A stretch of 64,000 bases of DNA, taken from contig NZ_CP048632.1 in NCBI RefSeq assembly GCF_010669145.1, forward strand, positions 1,116,001 to 1,180,000, read 5' to 3'. Each line of letters starts with the position of its first letter. The first letter of the stretch is position 1. The notes under the pieces are model-generated. The model made no database searches and had not been told where the DNA came from. It was given only the letters and a program-made list of their open reading frames with translations. The position numbers and the translations under genes are program-made. Origin of the DNA: Rhizobium oryzihabitans (GTDB lineage: Bacteria > Pseudomonadota > Alphaproteobacteria > Rhizobiales > Rhizobiaceae). This document shows, piece after piece, positions 44,056-55,027 of the stretch.

Positions 44056-46625
44056 GACGTCACCTCCCGATGGGCCACCTTCGCCCGTTTCAACCGCAGC
44101 GCATTGGCAAGAACAAAGACGCTGGACAGCGCCATGGCGCCCGCGCCGATCATCGGCGACAGCGTGATGCCGAAGGCAGGATAAAGCACGCCCGCCGCGA
44201 CCGGTATCAGCGCCACGTTATAACCAAAGGCCCAGAACAGGTTTTCCTTGATGTTGCGCATGGTCGCCCGGCTCATCTCGATGGCGTTGACTGCGCCCAG
44301 AAGATCGCCGCCAACCAGCACCACATCGGCGCTTTCAATGGCGACATCCGTGCCGGTGCCAACGGCGATGCCGATATCGGCCTCGGCCAGCGCCGGCGCG
44401 TCATTGATGCCGTCACCCACGAAGGCCAGCACCTTGCCGCCTGCGCGCATCTCGTGGATGGCCTTCACCTTGCCCTCGGGCAACACTTCGGCCACAACGC
44501 GGGAAATGCCGACCTGCCGGGCGATCGCGTTCGCCGTGCGTTCATTGTCGCCCGTCACCATCGCCACTTCGATACCCATGGCCTGCAACGCCCTGATGGC
44601 AGTCACACTCGAGGGTTTCAGCGGATCGGCGACGGCAATCGCGGCGGCCAGCCTGCCGTCGATGGCGGCATAAAGCGGCGTCTTGCCCTCGTCACCCAGC
44701 CTTGCGGCGGCTTCGGCAAAGATATCCACGGAATGGCCGAGTTTCGCCATGTAGCGATCCGCGCCGACTTCGACCCTGCGGCCATTGACGGTGGCGGCGA
44801 TGCCATAACCCGTCACGCTTTCGAAGTTTTCGACGGTCGCAGGTTCGAGTCCTGCAGGGGTCGCACCCTTCTTTTCTTCCGCAGCCCGGACGATGGCTTC
44901 GGCAATCGGATGCTCCGAGCGGCCCTCGACGGCGGCGACGAGCGCCAGCACCTCGTTATCGGCGAAGCCTTCCGCAACCACCAGATCGGTCAGTTCCGGG
45001 CGACCCTTGGTGACAGTGCCGGTCTTGTCGACCACGACGATCTGCGCCGAACGCAATTCCTGCAGCGCCTGTCCCTTGCGGAACAGCACGCCAAGTTCCG
45101 CCGCCCGGCCGGTGCCGACCATGATGGATGTCGGCGTGGCGAGACCCATGGCGCAGGGGCACGCAATGATGAGCACCGCCACGGCATTGACCAGCGCGAA
45201 AGTATAGGCAGGCTCGGGACCGACGATCGCCCAGACGATGAAGGTCAGAACCGCAATGGCGATGACGACAGGCACGAACAGCGCGGTGACGCGGTCCACC
45301 AGCAGCTGGATCGGCAGCTTGGACCCTTGCGCCTCCTCCACCATGCGGATGATCTGCGACAGCATGGTGTCGGCACCCACCTTGGTTGCCCTGAACTTGA
45401 AGGCGCCTGTCTTGTTGATGGTGCCACCGACAACCGTTGCGCCAATGGTCTTTTCCACCGGCACGGGTTCGCCAGATATCATGGATTCATCGACATAGGA
45501 CGAGCCTTCGACGACTTCGCCATCCACCGCCAGCCTTTCGCCGGGACGGATAACGACGATATCGCCCGCGACCAGATCTTCCGGCGAGATATCGATGGTG
45601 CTCCCGTCACGCTCCACCCGGGCGGTCTTTGCCTGCAGGCTCATCAGCTTGCGGATGGCATCTCCCGTGCGGCCACTGGCGCGGGCTTCGAGAAGACGCC
45701 CGGTCAGGATCAGCGTCACGATGACGGTGGCCGCTTCATAATAGACGAACCGGGCCTCTTCCGGCAGCAGATCGGGCGCGAAGGTGACGACGACCGAATA
45801 GAGATAGGCCGCGGTGACGCCCAGTGCCACCAGCGAATTCATTTCCGGTGCGCCACGCAGCAAAGCGGGAAAACCGGTCTTGAGGAAGCGCAGGCCCGGC
45901 CCGAAGATCACTGCCGTCGCCAGCACGAAGTACACATAATAGAGGTTCTGCGTCTCGACGACGCCCATCAGCCAGTGATGCATCGGCTCATAGAGATGGC
46001 CGCCCATTTCCAGCACGAAAAGCGGCGCGGTCAGGATTGCGGCAATCGTCAGGTCGCGCTTCAGCGCCCCCTCTTCGCCCGCATGCCGCATATGGTCGTG
46101 GCCACCGGTTGCGCCGGCTGCCTCATGAGCCTGACCCTGATGATGTCCATGGTGCCCGTGATGGGCCGAATGATCGTGCGCCCTCGGCGTTTTCAGCGTA
46201 AAACCGGCAAGCCTTGCCGTTTCAACAAGTGCATCGCGTTCGCGCCGGCCGCCGATCATGTCCACGGTAACCTTGGCCGAGGCAGCGTCAACCTTGACGG
46301 CAACGATGGTGGCGACCGCCTCCAGAACGGCGTTGAGCCGTTCTGCATTCGCCTCGCCGTGCAAACCTTCCACCAGAAATTCCTGCCGTTCCGGGGCGAT
46401 GTCGTAACCGACCTTCTTAATGGCGGCGCCAAGCACCCTGGCCGAGAATCCGTCCGCAGGTTCGATGGTGAGTTTCTTCGTGGCGAAGTTGACGGAACTG
46501 GATAGGACACCGGGCACCTTGGCGGCTGCCGTTTCCACGCGGCGAACGCAGGAGGCGCATGTCATGCCTTCCACTGGAATGGAAACCGGGTCTTGTGAAT
46601 GGGCGTGTCTGACTGTCTCGTTCAT
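44052..46625 (-). CDS. copA: Copper-exporting P1B-type ATPase CopA/ActP
   Basis: 857 residues. The first metal-binding domain has GMTCASC (C23, C26). A second HMA-like domain (about residues 84-147) lacks the CxxC. A His-rich linker (150-178, HDHSAHHGHHGHHQGQAHE) precedes eight TM helices, TM motif CPC (IIACPCAMGLATPTS, near 490), the phosphorylation site DKTGTVTKGRPELT and the hinge GDGINDAPAL. Exports Cu(I) from the cytosol. A MerR-type promoter lies upstream. Confidence 0.96.
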   Translation of the reverse strand: MNETVRHAHSQDPVSIPVEGMTCASCVRRVETAAAKVPGVLSSSVNFATKKLTIEPADGFSARVLGAAIKKVGYDIAPERQEFLVEGLHGEANAERLNAVLEAVATIVAVKVDAASAKVTVDMIGGRRERDALVETARLAGFTLKTPRAHDHSAHHGHHGHHQGQAHEAAGATGGHDHMRHAGEEGALKRDLTIAAILTAPLFVLEMGGHLYEPMHHWLMGVVETQNLYYVYFVLATAVIFGPGLRFLKTGFPALLRGAPEMNSLVALGVTAAYLYSVVVTFAPDLLPEEARFVYYEAATVIVTLILTGRLLEARASGRTGDAIRKLMSLQAKTARVERDGSTIDISPEDLVAGDIVVIRPGERLAVDGEVVEGSSYVDESMISGEPVPVEKTIGATVVGGTINKTGAFKFRATKVGADTMLSQIIRMVEEAQGSKLPIQLLVDRVTALFVPVVIAIAVLTFIVWAIVGPEPAYTFALVNAVAVLIIACPCAMGLATPTSIMVGTGRAAELGVLFRKGQALQELRSAQIVVVDKTGTVTKGRPELTDLVVAEGFADNEVLALVAAVEGRSEHPIAEAIVRAAEEKKGATPAGLEPATVENFESVTGYGIAATVNGRRVEVGADRYMAKLGHSVDIFAEAAARLGDEGKTPLYAAIDGRLAAAIAVADPLKPSSVTAIRALQAMGIEVAMVTGDNERTANAIARQVGISRVVAEVLPEGKVKAIHEMRAGGKVLAFVGDGINDAPALAEADIGIAVGTGTDVAIESADVVLVGGDLLGAVNAIEMSRATMRNIKENLFWAFGYNVALIPVAAGVLYPAFGITLSPMIGAGAMALSSVFVLANALRLKRAKVAHREVTS

Positions 46626-46647
46626 GGGAAATCCCCTTTCGAGACCT

Positions 46648-46678
46648 TATGTAGAGATTCCCATGATGGGAAGGTCAA
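46648..46678 (-). promoter_or_regulatory. CueR-dependent promoter of copA
   Basis: On the minus strand: -35 TTGACC, 19-bp spacer TTCCCATCATGGGAATCTC, -10 TACATA. The over-long spacer with a centred TTCCCAT..ATGGGAA dyad is the hallmark of MerR/CueR-activated promoters. The -10 lies about 25 bp before the copA ATG. Confidence 0.85.
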
Positions 46679-46799
46679 GGTATGAGCAAGCTTTTTGTTG
46701 AACACACAATCGTGAGCACAGCCGCAGACCATAAAACCAGTAATATCAAGGGGGTCACGCGGCTTGCGGGCTGAGATGGGCGGGCTGCGAAACCGACGG

Positions 46800-47408
46800 T
46801 CAGGCCACGGCGCGTCTGGAGAGGTAAACCGTCGCTCCGCCGCAATCCGGATCCTCGACGATATGATCGAGAAGCCGGAACCCGTGCGCTGCAAGCAGGC
46901 TTTCATATTCTTCCCGGGCAAGGCTTGCGTGATAAAGCGGCGTTCGCTGAAAAGTCCCGATCGCTTCGCCCTGCCCCGGTCCGGCCGTGAACATCAAAAC
47001 CGCACCGCCATTGGCGTGCTGCCGGAAAATTGCGAACATGCGGCGCTGATCCTCCGCGTTCAGATGGAAAAAACTGTGCCAGGCAATCAAACCGTCAAAG
47101 CGGCGGCCAAGCGCGAGTTTTCGCATATCGGCAACCACCCAGAGCTTTTCCGGAAATCTGGCGCGACAAAGTTCGATCAGCGGCAATGACGCATCGATGC
47201 CCGTCACGTCATAACCGTTGCCGATGAAATAGCCGGCAATCGGCTCGCCGGAACCGCAACCAATATCGAGAATGGAAGCGCCCTGCGGCAAGAGCGACGC
47301 GAACCTGTCCAGCCATGGTTTCTCGGCAAGCGAACGACCGCGCAGACTGTCGAAATCGGCGCCGTGGTCATTATAGAGCCTGATGACATCATTGGAGATA
47401 TCCGACAT
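46800..47408 (-). CDS. Class I SAM-dependent methyltransferase
   Basis: 202 residues from MSDISNDVIRLYNDHGADFDSLRG. SAM-binding motif I ILDIGCGSGEPIAG (about 47-60), then GIDASLPLIELCRARFP and FDGLIAWHSFFHLN, as in UbiE/Tam-type small-molecule methyltransferases. The substrate is unknown. A longer in-frame start exists at 47429 without a better ribosome site. Confidence 0.87.
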   Translation of the reverse strand: MSDISNDVIRLYNDHGADFDSLRGRSLAEKPWLDRFASLLPQGASILDIGCGSGEPIAGYFIGNGYDVTGIDASLPLIELCRARFPEKLWVVADMRKLALGRRFDGLIAWHSFFHLNAEDQRRMFAIFRQHANGGAVLMFTAGPGQGEAIGTFQRTPLYHASLAREEYESLLAAHGFRLLDHIVEDPDCGGATVYLSRRAVA

Positions 47409-47460
47409 GCGCGTATCCTTTTCGGACAAAGGTCAAGCCGGGGTCAACCCGACAGCGCAA

Positions 47461-48318
<858 letters not shown>

Positions 48319-48397
48319 TCATTTGCCTGAATGGTAAGAGCGGTTTAGGTGACTGATGGGGCAGGAATAGGACCAAAACGAGAATTGGCGCTTTCCG

Positions 48398-48877
48398 TCA
48401 AGTCCGCTCCTTTTCGCCTGCCCTCTCACCCACTGTCAGCGGCCAGTCGACCACATAATCCTCGAAGTCGTCAACATCCACATCCGCCTCGCTCACCGTG
48501 CGGCCGCGCGCGGAAATGCCGGCCTGATGCACAGTCTCGGTGTCGCCTGAGACGAGATAGTGCCACCAGTACAGATCCTTGCCGTCGCGCACCAGCGCAT
48601 AGGCGCAGGTGGGCGGCAGCCAGCCAATCTCATGCACCTTCTTCAGATCGAGCTGGATGCAATCCGGCACCGTGGCGCGGCGGTTTTCGTAGTCGGAGCA
48701 CCGACAGCTTTCGCCGTCGAGAAGCACGCAGCGGACCGAGGTGAACACCACTTCGCCGGTGTCCCAGTCCTCCAGCTTGTTCAGACAGCACAGGCCGCAG
48801 CCGTCGCACAGGCTTTCCCATTCCTCACCCGTCATCTCGGTGAGCGATTTGGTTTTCCAGAACGGCGCGTCATTCAT
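48398..48877 (-). CDS. YcgN family cysteine-cluster protein (UPF0260)
   Basis: 159 residues. [15 protein letters not shown] near the N-terminus, [25 protein letters not shown] and [12 protein letters not shown]: eight conserved Cys as in the zinc/iron-sulphur cluster UPF0260 family. Function unknown. An upstream ATG adds three residues. Confidence 0.92.
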   Translation of the reverse strand: MNDAPFWKTKSLTEMTGEEWESLCDGCGLCCLNKLEDWDTGEVVFTSVRCVLLDGESCRCSDYENRRATVPDCIQLDLKKVHEIGWLPPTCAYALVRDGKDLYWWHYLVSGDTETVHQAGISARGRTVSEADVDVDDFEDYVVDWPLTVGERAGEKERT

Positions 48878-49130
48878 CGTTAACATTTCCGTTTCATTTT
48901 GATTACTTGGACGGGAGTGTTTAACCGGTCCCTAATCCTTTATATCGTATCGCCAAGGGCTGGTTTGTACGATATTTTAGCATATTGGCAGGCGGCTGAG
49001 GGTCATTGGCCCGCAAGAGGCCACCGCGTCAAGCAATTCCGACACAACCATGCCACGGTTTTGCGTCGGGAATGGGTTGGAGCAGACATATCGACGGGCC
49101 GCGTTGCGCTGAACAGGAAAATATCGCCAG

Positions 49131-51323
49131 GTGCAGGAAGAAAAAGACGATAAAAAAGGCCGTAAAAAACGGCATATCCTGCTGAGGATCGATAGCTTCA
49201 TCGACTCCGGCCTGTGGACGGCTGCGGCAAGGCTGGTCGATTTCTGGGAAGACGTTACCATAGCCTCGCGCAAATTGCATGTGCGCGGCTGGAAGAAACT
49301 TCTCGTCAACCTGACGGGGGACGCGCTGACCTTCGGAACGGCGGGCTCCGTCGTGGTTCTGGCGCTGGCCATGCCCGCCTTCGAGGAAACCAAGAAGGAC
49401 TGGCGTTATCGCGGCGATTTCGCCGTCACCTTCCTGGATCGCTACGGCAACACCATCGGTCATCGCGGCATCATCCATGAGGATTCCGTGCCGATCGACC
49501 AGATGCCTGACCATTTCATCAAGGCGGTTCTGGCGACCGAAGACCGGCGTTTCTTCGACCATTTCGGCATTGATTTCATCGGCCTTGCCCGCGCCATGAG
49601 CGAGAACGCCCGCGCCGGCGGCGTCGTGCAGGGTGGCTCGACGCTGACGCAGCAGCTTGCCAAGAACCTGTTCCTCACCAATGAGCGCTCGCTGGAGCGC
49701 AAGATCAAGGAAGCCTTCCTCGCGCTCTGGCTTGAGAGCAACATGTCGAAGAAGGAAATCCTCAGCCTTTATCTCGACCGCGCCTATATGGGCGGCGGCA
49801 CCTTCGGGGCGGCGGCGGCGGCGCAGTTTTATTTCGGCAAGAACCTGACCGATGTGACGCTTGCCGAATCCGCCATTCTGGCCGGCCTGTTCAAGGCGCC
49901 GGCCAAATATGCGCCACACGTCAACCTGCCCGCCGCGCGTGCGCGTGCCAACACCGTACTTTCCAACCTGGTGCAGAGCGGACTGATGACCGAGGGCCAG
50001 GTGATCGGCGCAAGGCGCAACCCGGCCACCGTCATCGACCGCGCCGACGTGAAAGCGCCGGATTATTTCCTCGACTGGGCTTTCGACGAGGTGCAGCGGC
50101 TGGCCGCCGAAGGCAAGTTCAAGGACCACACCGTGGTCGTGCGCACCACCATCGACACCGGCCTGCAACAGGCCGCCGAGCAGGCGATGGAAATGGAGCT
50201 GCGTGAGTATGGCGAGGGCTACCGCGTCAAGCAGGGCGCGATGGTGATGATCGAAAATGGCGGCGGCGTGCGCGCCATGGTCGGCGGGCGCGATTACGGC
50301 GAAAGCCAGTTCAACCGCGCAACCGCAGCACTTCGCCAGCCGGGCTCCTCGTTCAAGGTCTATACCTACTCGGCTGCCATGGAAAAGGGCATGAAGCCCG
50401 ATACCGTGATTTCCGATGCGCCCGTGACCTGGCGCGGCTGGTCGCCACAGAATTACGGCCGCTCCTATGCCGGCAGGGTGACACTGCAGGTGGCGCTTGC
50501 CAAATCCTATAATACCGTGCCGGTGCGGCTCGCCAAGGACGTGCTCGGCACGCAGGTGATCGTCGACACGGCGAAGGCGATGGGGGTCACCACGCCGCTG
50601 CGCAGCGACAAGACCATCCCGCTCGGCACATCGGAAGTGACGGTGCTCGATCAGGCGACTGCCTATGCCGTGTTCCCGGCCGACGGCATGCAATCACGCC
50701 GCCACGGCATCGAGCAGGTGCTGGATTACGAGGGTAACGTTCTCTACGACTTCAGCCATGACGAGCCGCCCGCCAAGCGGGTGCTTTCCGAAGACGCCAA
50801 TGCGAAGATGAACCAGATGCTGGTGACCATTCCCGTCATGGGCACGGCCCGGCGCGGCGCGCTGGAAAACGGCATCGTTTCCGGCGGCAAGACCGGCACC
50901 TCTCAGGCTTACCGCGATGCCTGGTACATTGGTTTCACCGGTAATTACACGACTGCGGTCTGGTTCGGGAACGACGATTTCACGCCGATGAACAACATGA
51001 CCGGCGGCGCGCTGCCGGCGATGACCTACAAGCGGCTGATGGATTATGCCCATCAGGGCATGGAGCTGCGCCCCATTCCCGGCATCCAGAACCCGCTGCC
51101 AACAGGCGCGCGGCCGCAGCCTTCGGCGCAGGTGGCCGGCGCATCCGCCAACACGCCCGCCATGCCGGCGCTCACCCGCCCGCGCTCACTGTCAGCCGAA
51201 GCCACCCGCGTCATCCGCTCCATCGCCAAGAAGATGAAAGAAGCATCACCCTTGACCGTGACGACGCAGAAAGTAGCCGAAGCCGCCATTCGCGACGGCA
51301 GGGATGAGGCGGAAAGGCGCTGA
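49131..51323 (+). CDS. Class A penicillin-binding protein (PBP1a-like)
   Basis: 730 residues from GTG with AGGAAAA upstream. A short cytosolic Lys-rich N-terminus, TM at about 67-84, glycosyltransferase domain with catalytic E137 in ATEDRRFFDHFG and GGSTLTQQLAKN, then the transpeptidase with S406-S-F-K409 (PGSSFKVYT), SYN (KSYNTVPVRL) and KTGTSQAY. Builds and cross-links peptidoglycan. The Pro/Ala-rich C-terminal tail is disordered. The frame is intact. Confidence 0.94.
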   Translation: MQEEKDDKKGRKKRHILLRIDSFIDSGLWTAAARLVDFWEDVTIASRKLHVRGWKKLLVNLTGDALTFGTAGSVVVLALAMPAFEETKKDWRYRGDFAVTFLDRYGNTIGHRGIIHEDSVPIDQMPDHFIKAVLATEDRRFFDHFGIDFIGLARAMSENARAGGVVQGGSTLTQQLAKNLFLTNERSLERKIKEAFLALWLESNMSKKEILSLYLDRAYMGGGTFGAAAAAQFYFGKNLTDVTLAESAILAGLFKAPAKYAPHVNLPAARARANTVLSNLVQSGLMTEGQVIGARRNPATVIDRADVKAPDYFLDWAFDEVQRLAAEGKFKDHTVVVRTTIDTGLQQAAEQAMEMELREYGEGYRVKQGAMVMIENGGGVRAMVGGRDYGESQFNRATAALRQPGSSFKVYTYSAAMEKGMKPDTVISDAPVTWRGWSPQNYGRSYAGRVTLQVALAKSYNTVPVRLAKDVLGTQVIVDTAKAMGVTTPLRSDKTIPLGTSEVTVLDQATAYAVFPADGMQSRRHGIEQVLDYEGNVLYDFSHDEPPAKRVLSEDANAKMNQMLVTIPVMGTARRGALENGIVSGGKTGTSQAYRDAWYIGFTGNYTTAVWFGNDDFTPMNNMTGGALPAMTYKRLMDYAHQGMELRPIPGIQNPLPTGARPQPSAQVAGASANTPAMPALTRPRSLSAEATRVIRSIAKKMKEASPLTVTTQKVAEAAIRDGRDEAERR

Positions 51324-51504
51324 GGGCGTGGCCGCCTCGGCTCATCCGCGCTAAAGGCGTTCCTCCCTAAAGACCGCAGACTGCACGCTGATTTGAAAAA
51401 TCGACATTCGGCGCTTGACCTCAATTATGGTTGAGGTTGCACAGTCCTGTTGCAAGAGAGCGAATGCCCGGAAGGGGCAGGCGCCAGGCAATTGAGGACA
51501 GGAA

Positions 51505-51963
51505 ATGGTGAAAGTAAAAGCATTGTTCGAGACGCATTTGACCGTTTCGAATCTGGAACGATCGGTTGATTTTTATCGCAATGTCGTCGGCCTGGAGTTG
51601 GCGCAAAGGTTCCCGGAAAGGAATGTAGCGTTCTTCTGGACCGGCGAACGTGGGCATTCGATGCTCGGCCTGTGGTCCATCCATTCCGCACCCATTAACA
51701 TGAAACTCCACATCGCCTTCAGCGTCGAGTTTGATCAGCTTCTCGCCGCACCGGACTATCTACGCCGAAACGGCGTAGTACCTCTCGGCTTTGACGGTGA
51801 AAAGGAGATAGACGAGCCCGTCGTCTTTCCATGGATGCCGGCAGCCAGCGTCTATTTCAGGGATCCCGATGGCCACTCGCTGGAATATATCGCGTTTCTT
51901 GGCGGCGAAGCAAAACCGCAGATTCCGCGCGTGTTAAGTTGGAGTGAATGGCAGACTATTTGA
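51505..51963 (+). CDS. VOC-family glyoxalase/bleomycin-resistance-like protein
   Basis: 152 residues with AGGACAGGAA before the ATG. FETHLTVSNLERSVDFYRNVVGLELAQRF and YFRDPDGHSLEYIAFLGG show the paired beta-alpha-beta-beta-beta modules and likely metal ligands (His10, Glu near 132) of the vicinal oxygen chelate superfamily. Substrate unknown. Confidence 0.9.
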   Translation: MVKVKALFETHLTVSNLERSVDFYRNVVGLELAQRFPERNVAFFWTGERGHSMLGLWSIHSAPINMKLHIAFSVEFDQLLAAPDYLRRNGVVPLGFDGEKEIDEPVVFPWMPAASVYFRDPDGHSLEYIAFLGGEAKPQIPRVLSWSEWQTI

Positions 51964-51969
51964 TGCGCC

Positions 51970-52869
51970 TCAAGAAAGGAGCGCCGCCCTCGCCGTTTCC
52001 ACCACATGCGACGTCAGCGCGCCGAGACGATCGGCGGCAAGCCGGTTGACCTGCCAGTAGAGTGGGATATCGAGCGGCGTGCCGGGCATGAGTTCCACAA
52101 GCCGGCCAGCCGTAAGGTGTTCCCCCACCAGCTGCACCGGGTTGAGGCCCCAGCCCATGCCGGCAAGGCTTGCCTTCACGAAACCATCGGTCGAGGGCAG
52201 CCAGTGGGTGGGATAGGAGACATCCTCACCCAGCGCCTTTTTGATCCAGCTGGCCTGCAGCCTGTCCTTCTGGTTGAAGGTCAGCCCCGGGGCGTGCGAA
52301 AGCGTGGCGGGCGAGACGCCATCGGCAAAATGGCGCGCCATGAAGTCCGGGCTGGCGGTGGCGTGATATCTGAGCACACCGAGCGGCGTCACGCGGCAAC
52401 CCTGTACGGGCTTGTCATGGGCGGTGACAGCGGCGAGCACCCTGCCCCCGCGCAGCCATTCCACCGTATGGTCCTGATCGTCCACCGCGATGTTGGCGAG
52501 ATAATCGGAATGACCGGTGAATTTCGAAACGGCGTCCAGAAACCATGTGCCGAGGCTGTCGGCATTGGTGGCGATGTTGAGCGTGACGCGCTCCGGCACC
52601 TCCCCCGCTTCCGCGAGCGCTGGAAGCTGCCGGAACAATTCGCTTTCCAGCATGCCGACATGGTCCATGTGCCGGCAGAGCCACTCACCCTTTTCAGTCG
52701 CCACACAAGGGTTGCCGCGCACGATCAGCACAACGCCCAACCGCTCCTCCAGCTGCTTGATGCGCTGGGAGACGGCCGACGGCGTAACGCACAGCACCTG
52801 CGCCGCCTTTTCGAAACTGCCGGTCTGCGCGACGAGCGCCACGGCCCGCATGGAGGGATAGTCAAGCAT
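51970..52869 (-). CDS. argP: LysR-family regulator ArgP/LysG
   Basis: 299 residues. HTH MRAVALVAQTGSFEKAAQVLCVTPSAVSQRIKQLEERLG and ArgP/IciA-type effector domain (FNQKDRLQASWIKKALGEDVSYPTHWLPSTDGFVKASLAGMGWGLNP). Divergent from a LysE-type exporter, the classic regulator and target pair that responds to lysine and arginine. The start codon is the first ATG of the HTH region. Confidence 0.9.
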   Translation of the reverse strand: MLDYPSMRAVALVAQTGSFEKAAQVLCVTPSAVSQRIKQLEERLGVVLIVRGNPCVATEKGEWLCRHMDHVGMLESELFRQLPALAEAGEVPERVTLNIATNADSLGTWFLDAVSKFTGHSDYLANIAVDDQDHTVEWLRGGRVLAAVTAHDKPVQGCRVTPLGVLRYHATASPDFMARHFADGVSPATLSHAPGLTFNQKDRLQASWIKKALGEDVSYPTHWLPSTDGFVKASLAGMGWGLNPVQLVGEHLTAGRLVELMPGTPLDIPLYWQVNRLAADRLGALTSHVVETARAALLS

Positions 52870-52938
52870 CAGAGGCGTCCCTGTAGGGGTTGATACGGGT
52901 GTAGTGGGTGCAGCAAAGCGTCCGGGCAGCAGCACTCT

Positions 52939-52983
52939 CCTCTTCCCTCATTCCTGTGACAAGCACAGGAATGAGGGAAGAGG
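52939..52983. repeat. Solo arm of family A repeat (perfect hairpin)
   Basis: TCTTCCCTCATTCCTGTG-ACAAG-CACAGGAATGAGGGAAGA, 18-20 bp perfect arms with a 5-base loop, identical to the arms of the family A copies but without their core. Lies in the argP-lysE control region. Confidence 0.85.
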
Positions 52984-53161
52984 GGAGGCAATGACGCGGA
53001 AAATCTCCTCCTTGCATAGTTCGACGGATCATTAGTTTTTCTTACTTGAACTGAATTTGTTTAATTTGATTAAACCACGCAAGCGAAATATCCAGGCACT
53101 CTGTCTGGAAGCGGCGGCATCGGCCATCCGCACAGGCAGAGACAAAAAGGCAGCAGCCAGC

Positions 53162-53809
53162 ATGGACATACAAATCTTCTTCACCGGCCTGACGATGGGT
53201 CTCAGCCTCATCGTCGCCATTGGCGCGCAGAACGCTTTTGTCCTGAAGCAGGGGCTGGCGCGCTCGCATGTCTTTGCCGTCTGCGCCACCTGCGCCATTT
53301 CCGATGCGCTGCTGATTACCGTCGGTGTCTTCGGCTTTCAGCGGATAAGCGCCGTCATGCCGGCGCTCGATCCCATCATGCGGTATGCAGGTGCCGCCTT
53401 CCTCATCTGGTATGGCGCCAGAAGCCTGCTTTCGGCGCTGCGTTCATCGGAGGCGCTTTCAGTCGCGGAAAGGCAGGAGGCCAGCCTGTGGCAGACGCTT
53501 GCCATTTGTCTCGCGCTGACCTTTCTCAACCCGCATGTCTATCTCGACACCGTCGTGCTGCTCGGCACCATCTCCACGCAGTTTCCCGGCTTTGAGAAGA
53601 CATTTGCCGCGGGTGCGGCCACCGGCTCGCTGCTATTCTTCTTTTCGCTCGGTTACGGCGCGCGCTGGCTGCGGCCGATTTTCGAAAGACCCTCCGCCTG
53701 GCGCATCCTCGAAGGCGTCATCGCCTTCACCATGTGGGCGATTGCCTTCAAGCTGGTCATGGGGCCTGAAAGCGGCAATCCCGGTTCCGAGCATTTTCAC
53801 AAAGACTAA
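53162..53809 (+). CDS. lysE: LysE/ArgO-family basic amino acid exporter
   Basis: 215 residues with six TM segments. IGAQNAFVLKQGLARSHVF near the N-terminus and FLNPHVYLDTVVLLG are the LysE/ArgO signatures. It exports lysine and/or arginine. Divergent from argP across ~290 bp holding a family A hairpin. Confidence 0.93.
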   Translation: MDIQIFFTGLTMGLSLIVAIGAQNAFVLKQGLARSHVFAVCATCAISDALLITVGVFGFQRISAVMPALDPIMRYAGAAFLIWYGARSLLSALRSSEALSVAERQEASLWQTLAICLALTFLNPHVYLDTVVLLGTISTQFPGFEKTFAAGAATGSLLFFFSLGYGARWLRPIFERPSAWRILEGVIAFTMWAIAFKLVMGPESGNPGSEHFHKD

Positions 53810-53879
53810 ACTTGGCGTACCATTTTCCAAACAGGGAATCAGTGATAGTCCTCGACCTGTTCAAAAACGGGAAAACAGC

Positions 53880-54466
53880 GTGTTTCGAGTTCCATTCCTT
53901 GTCGGCATCGCCCTATTGATCGCCTTTGGCGGCGGTATTGCCGCGACGCTCGCAGCACTTGAGGCGACATCCGGCTTCGGCTCGATCCGCATCGGCTCAT
54001 GGGACGCCTTCCCCGAAGCGCAGACGATCGAGGCCGATCCTTACGCCAAGTCGCATCGCGCGGATGCCGGCAAGCTGCTTTATGGAACAGCCGAAGGACT
54101 GGCCTTTACCGCCTCCGTCGACAGCGATGGCCAGCGTCTGACCGGCGAATGCCGTTACCGGCTGGCGGGGCCGTGCCGCCCTCGCGTTTCTGGACGCTTT
54201 ATACCGCCGACCAGCAGGGCAATGTGCTTGCGGAAGATGCGGGACGGCCTTTCGCGCTCAATTCCCGCACGCTTCTGCGCAGCGCCGATGGCGGCATCGA
54301 CGTTACCATTGCGCCCGACGCCCAGACCTACAACTGGCTGGCGGTGCCGCAGGGTCAGACCTTCAAGCTGGTGATGACACTGCTCGATACGCCGGTTGCC
54401 GGCAGCTCCGGCCTGATCGACATCGCCATGCCGCAAATCCGCAAGCTGGGGTGTGGCAATGCTTAG
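53880..54466 (+). pseudogene. DUF1214 domain protein, one frameshift
   Basis: Intact about 195 residues from GTG. An N-terminal TM (FLVGIALLIAFGGGIAATLAAL), then DPYAKSHRADAGKLLYGTAEGLAFTAS and PPSRFWTLYTADQQGNVLAEDAGRPFALNSRTLLR, the DUF1214 core. The frame breaks after CRYRLAG at the GGGG near 54164-54168. One extra G gives RLAGAVPPSRFWTLY. The stop overlaps the DUF1254 gene, forming a pair usual in rhizobia. The family occurs in membrane-linked proteins of unknown function. Confidence 0.85.
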
Positions 54467-55007
54467 GGTCCTTCTCGCCATCGTCACCGGCCTTGTCGCC
54501 GCCGCCGTGCTGCATGTCATCATTCTTCTGGCGATACCGCATTTCAGCAATCGCGACGCCTATACCCGGGCGGTGGCGGAAGGAAAGCCGCATCTGTTTC
54601 ATCTTCTCGAAGAGACGACGGAGAAAAAGACGCTTGGCAGCGGCGATCCCTTCATGCGGGTCGCGGTCTGCACCTTCAATATCGACGAAAAGCCGATCCG
54701 GCTGACTGCACTCGGCGCCGTGCCCTTCTGGTCCGTCGCGGTTTACGACAAGGCGTCGAACGAGGTCTTCAGCATGAACGACCGCACCTCCGCTGCCGGG
54801 GTGATGGATATTCTGGTGGCGGATTCGGTGCAGATCGCGGCGATCCGCAAGGCGCAGCCGCCAGCGCTCTCACAGGCCATTCTGGCGGAATCGGATCAGT
54901 CGGAAGGGTATGTGGTGTTGCGGACAATGGTGCCGCAGCCAAGTTTCGGGGAAGAAGCGGAACGGTTCTTGAACGAGGCGAAATGCCAGCCGACGCCGTG
55001 GAAATAA
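54459..55007 (+). CDS. DUF1254 domain protein
   Basis: 182 residues from MLRVLLAIVTGLVAAAVLHVIILLAIP (one TM), then RDAYTRAVAEGKPHLFHLLEE and GAVPFWSVAVYDKASNEVFSMNDRTSAAGVMDILV, the DUF1254 core. It overlaps the DUF1214 gene by 8 bp. Unknown role. A GTG two codons upstream is an alternative start. Confidence 0.88.
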   Translation: MLRVLLAIVTGLVAAAVLHVIILLAIPHFSNRDAYTRAVAEGKPHLFHLLEETTEKKTLGSGDPFMRVAVCTFNIDEKPIRLTALGAVPFWSVAVYDKASNEVFSMNDRTSAAGVMDILVADSVQIAAIRKAQPPALSQAILAESDQSEGYVVLRTMVPQPSFGEEAERFLNEAKCQPTPWK

Positions 55008-55027
55008 CGCCGGTTTATCACGCGTAA

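Noticed and set aside
44070..46505. 811-codon plus-strand open frame antisense to copA
   Set aside because: CopA has all P-type ATPase motifs in the opposite strand; the antisense product is His/Gln/Arg-rich with no family features.
49029..50693. 554-codon minus-strand open frame antisense to the penicillin-binding protein
   Set aside because: Antisense to a complete class A PBP and Arg/His-rich.
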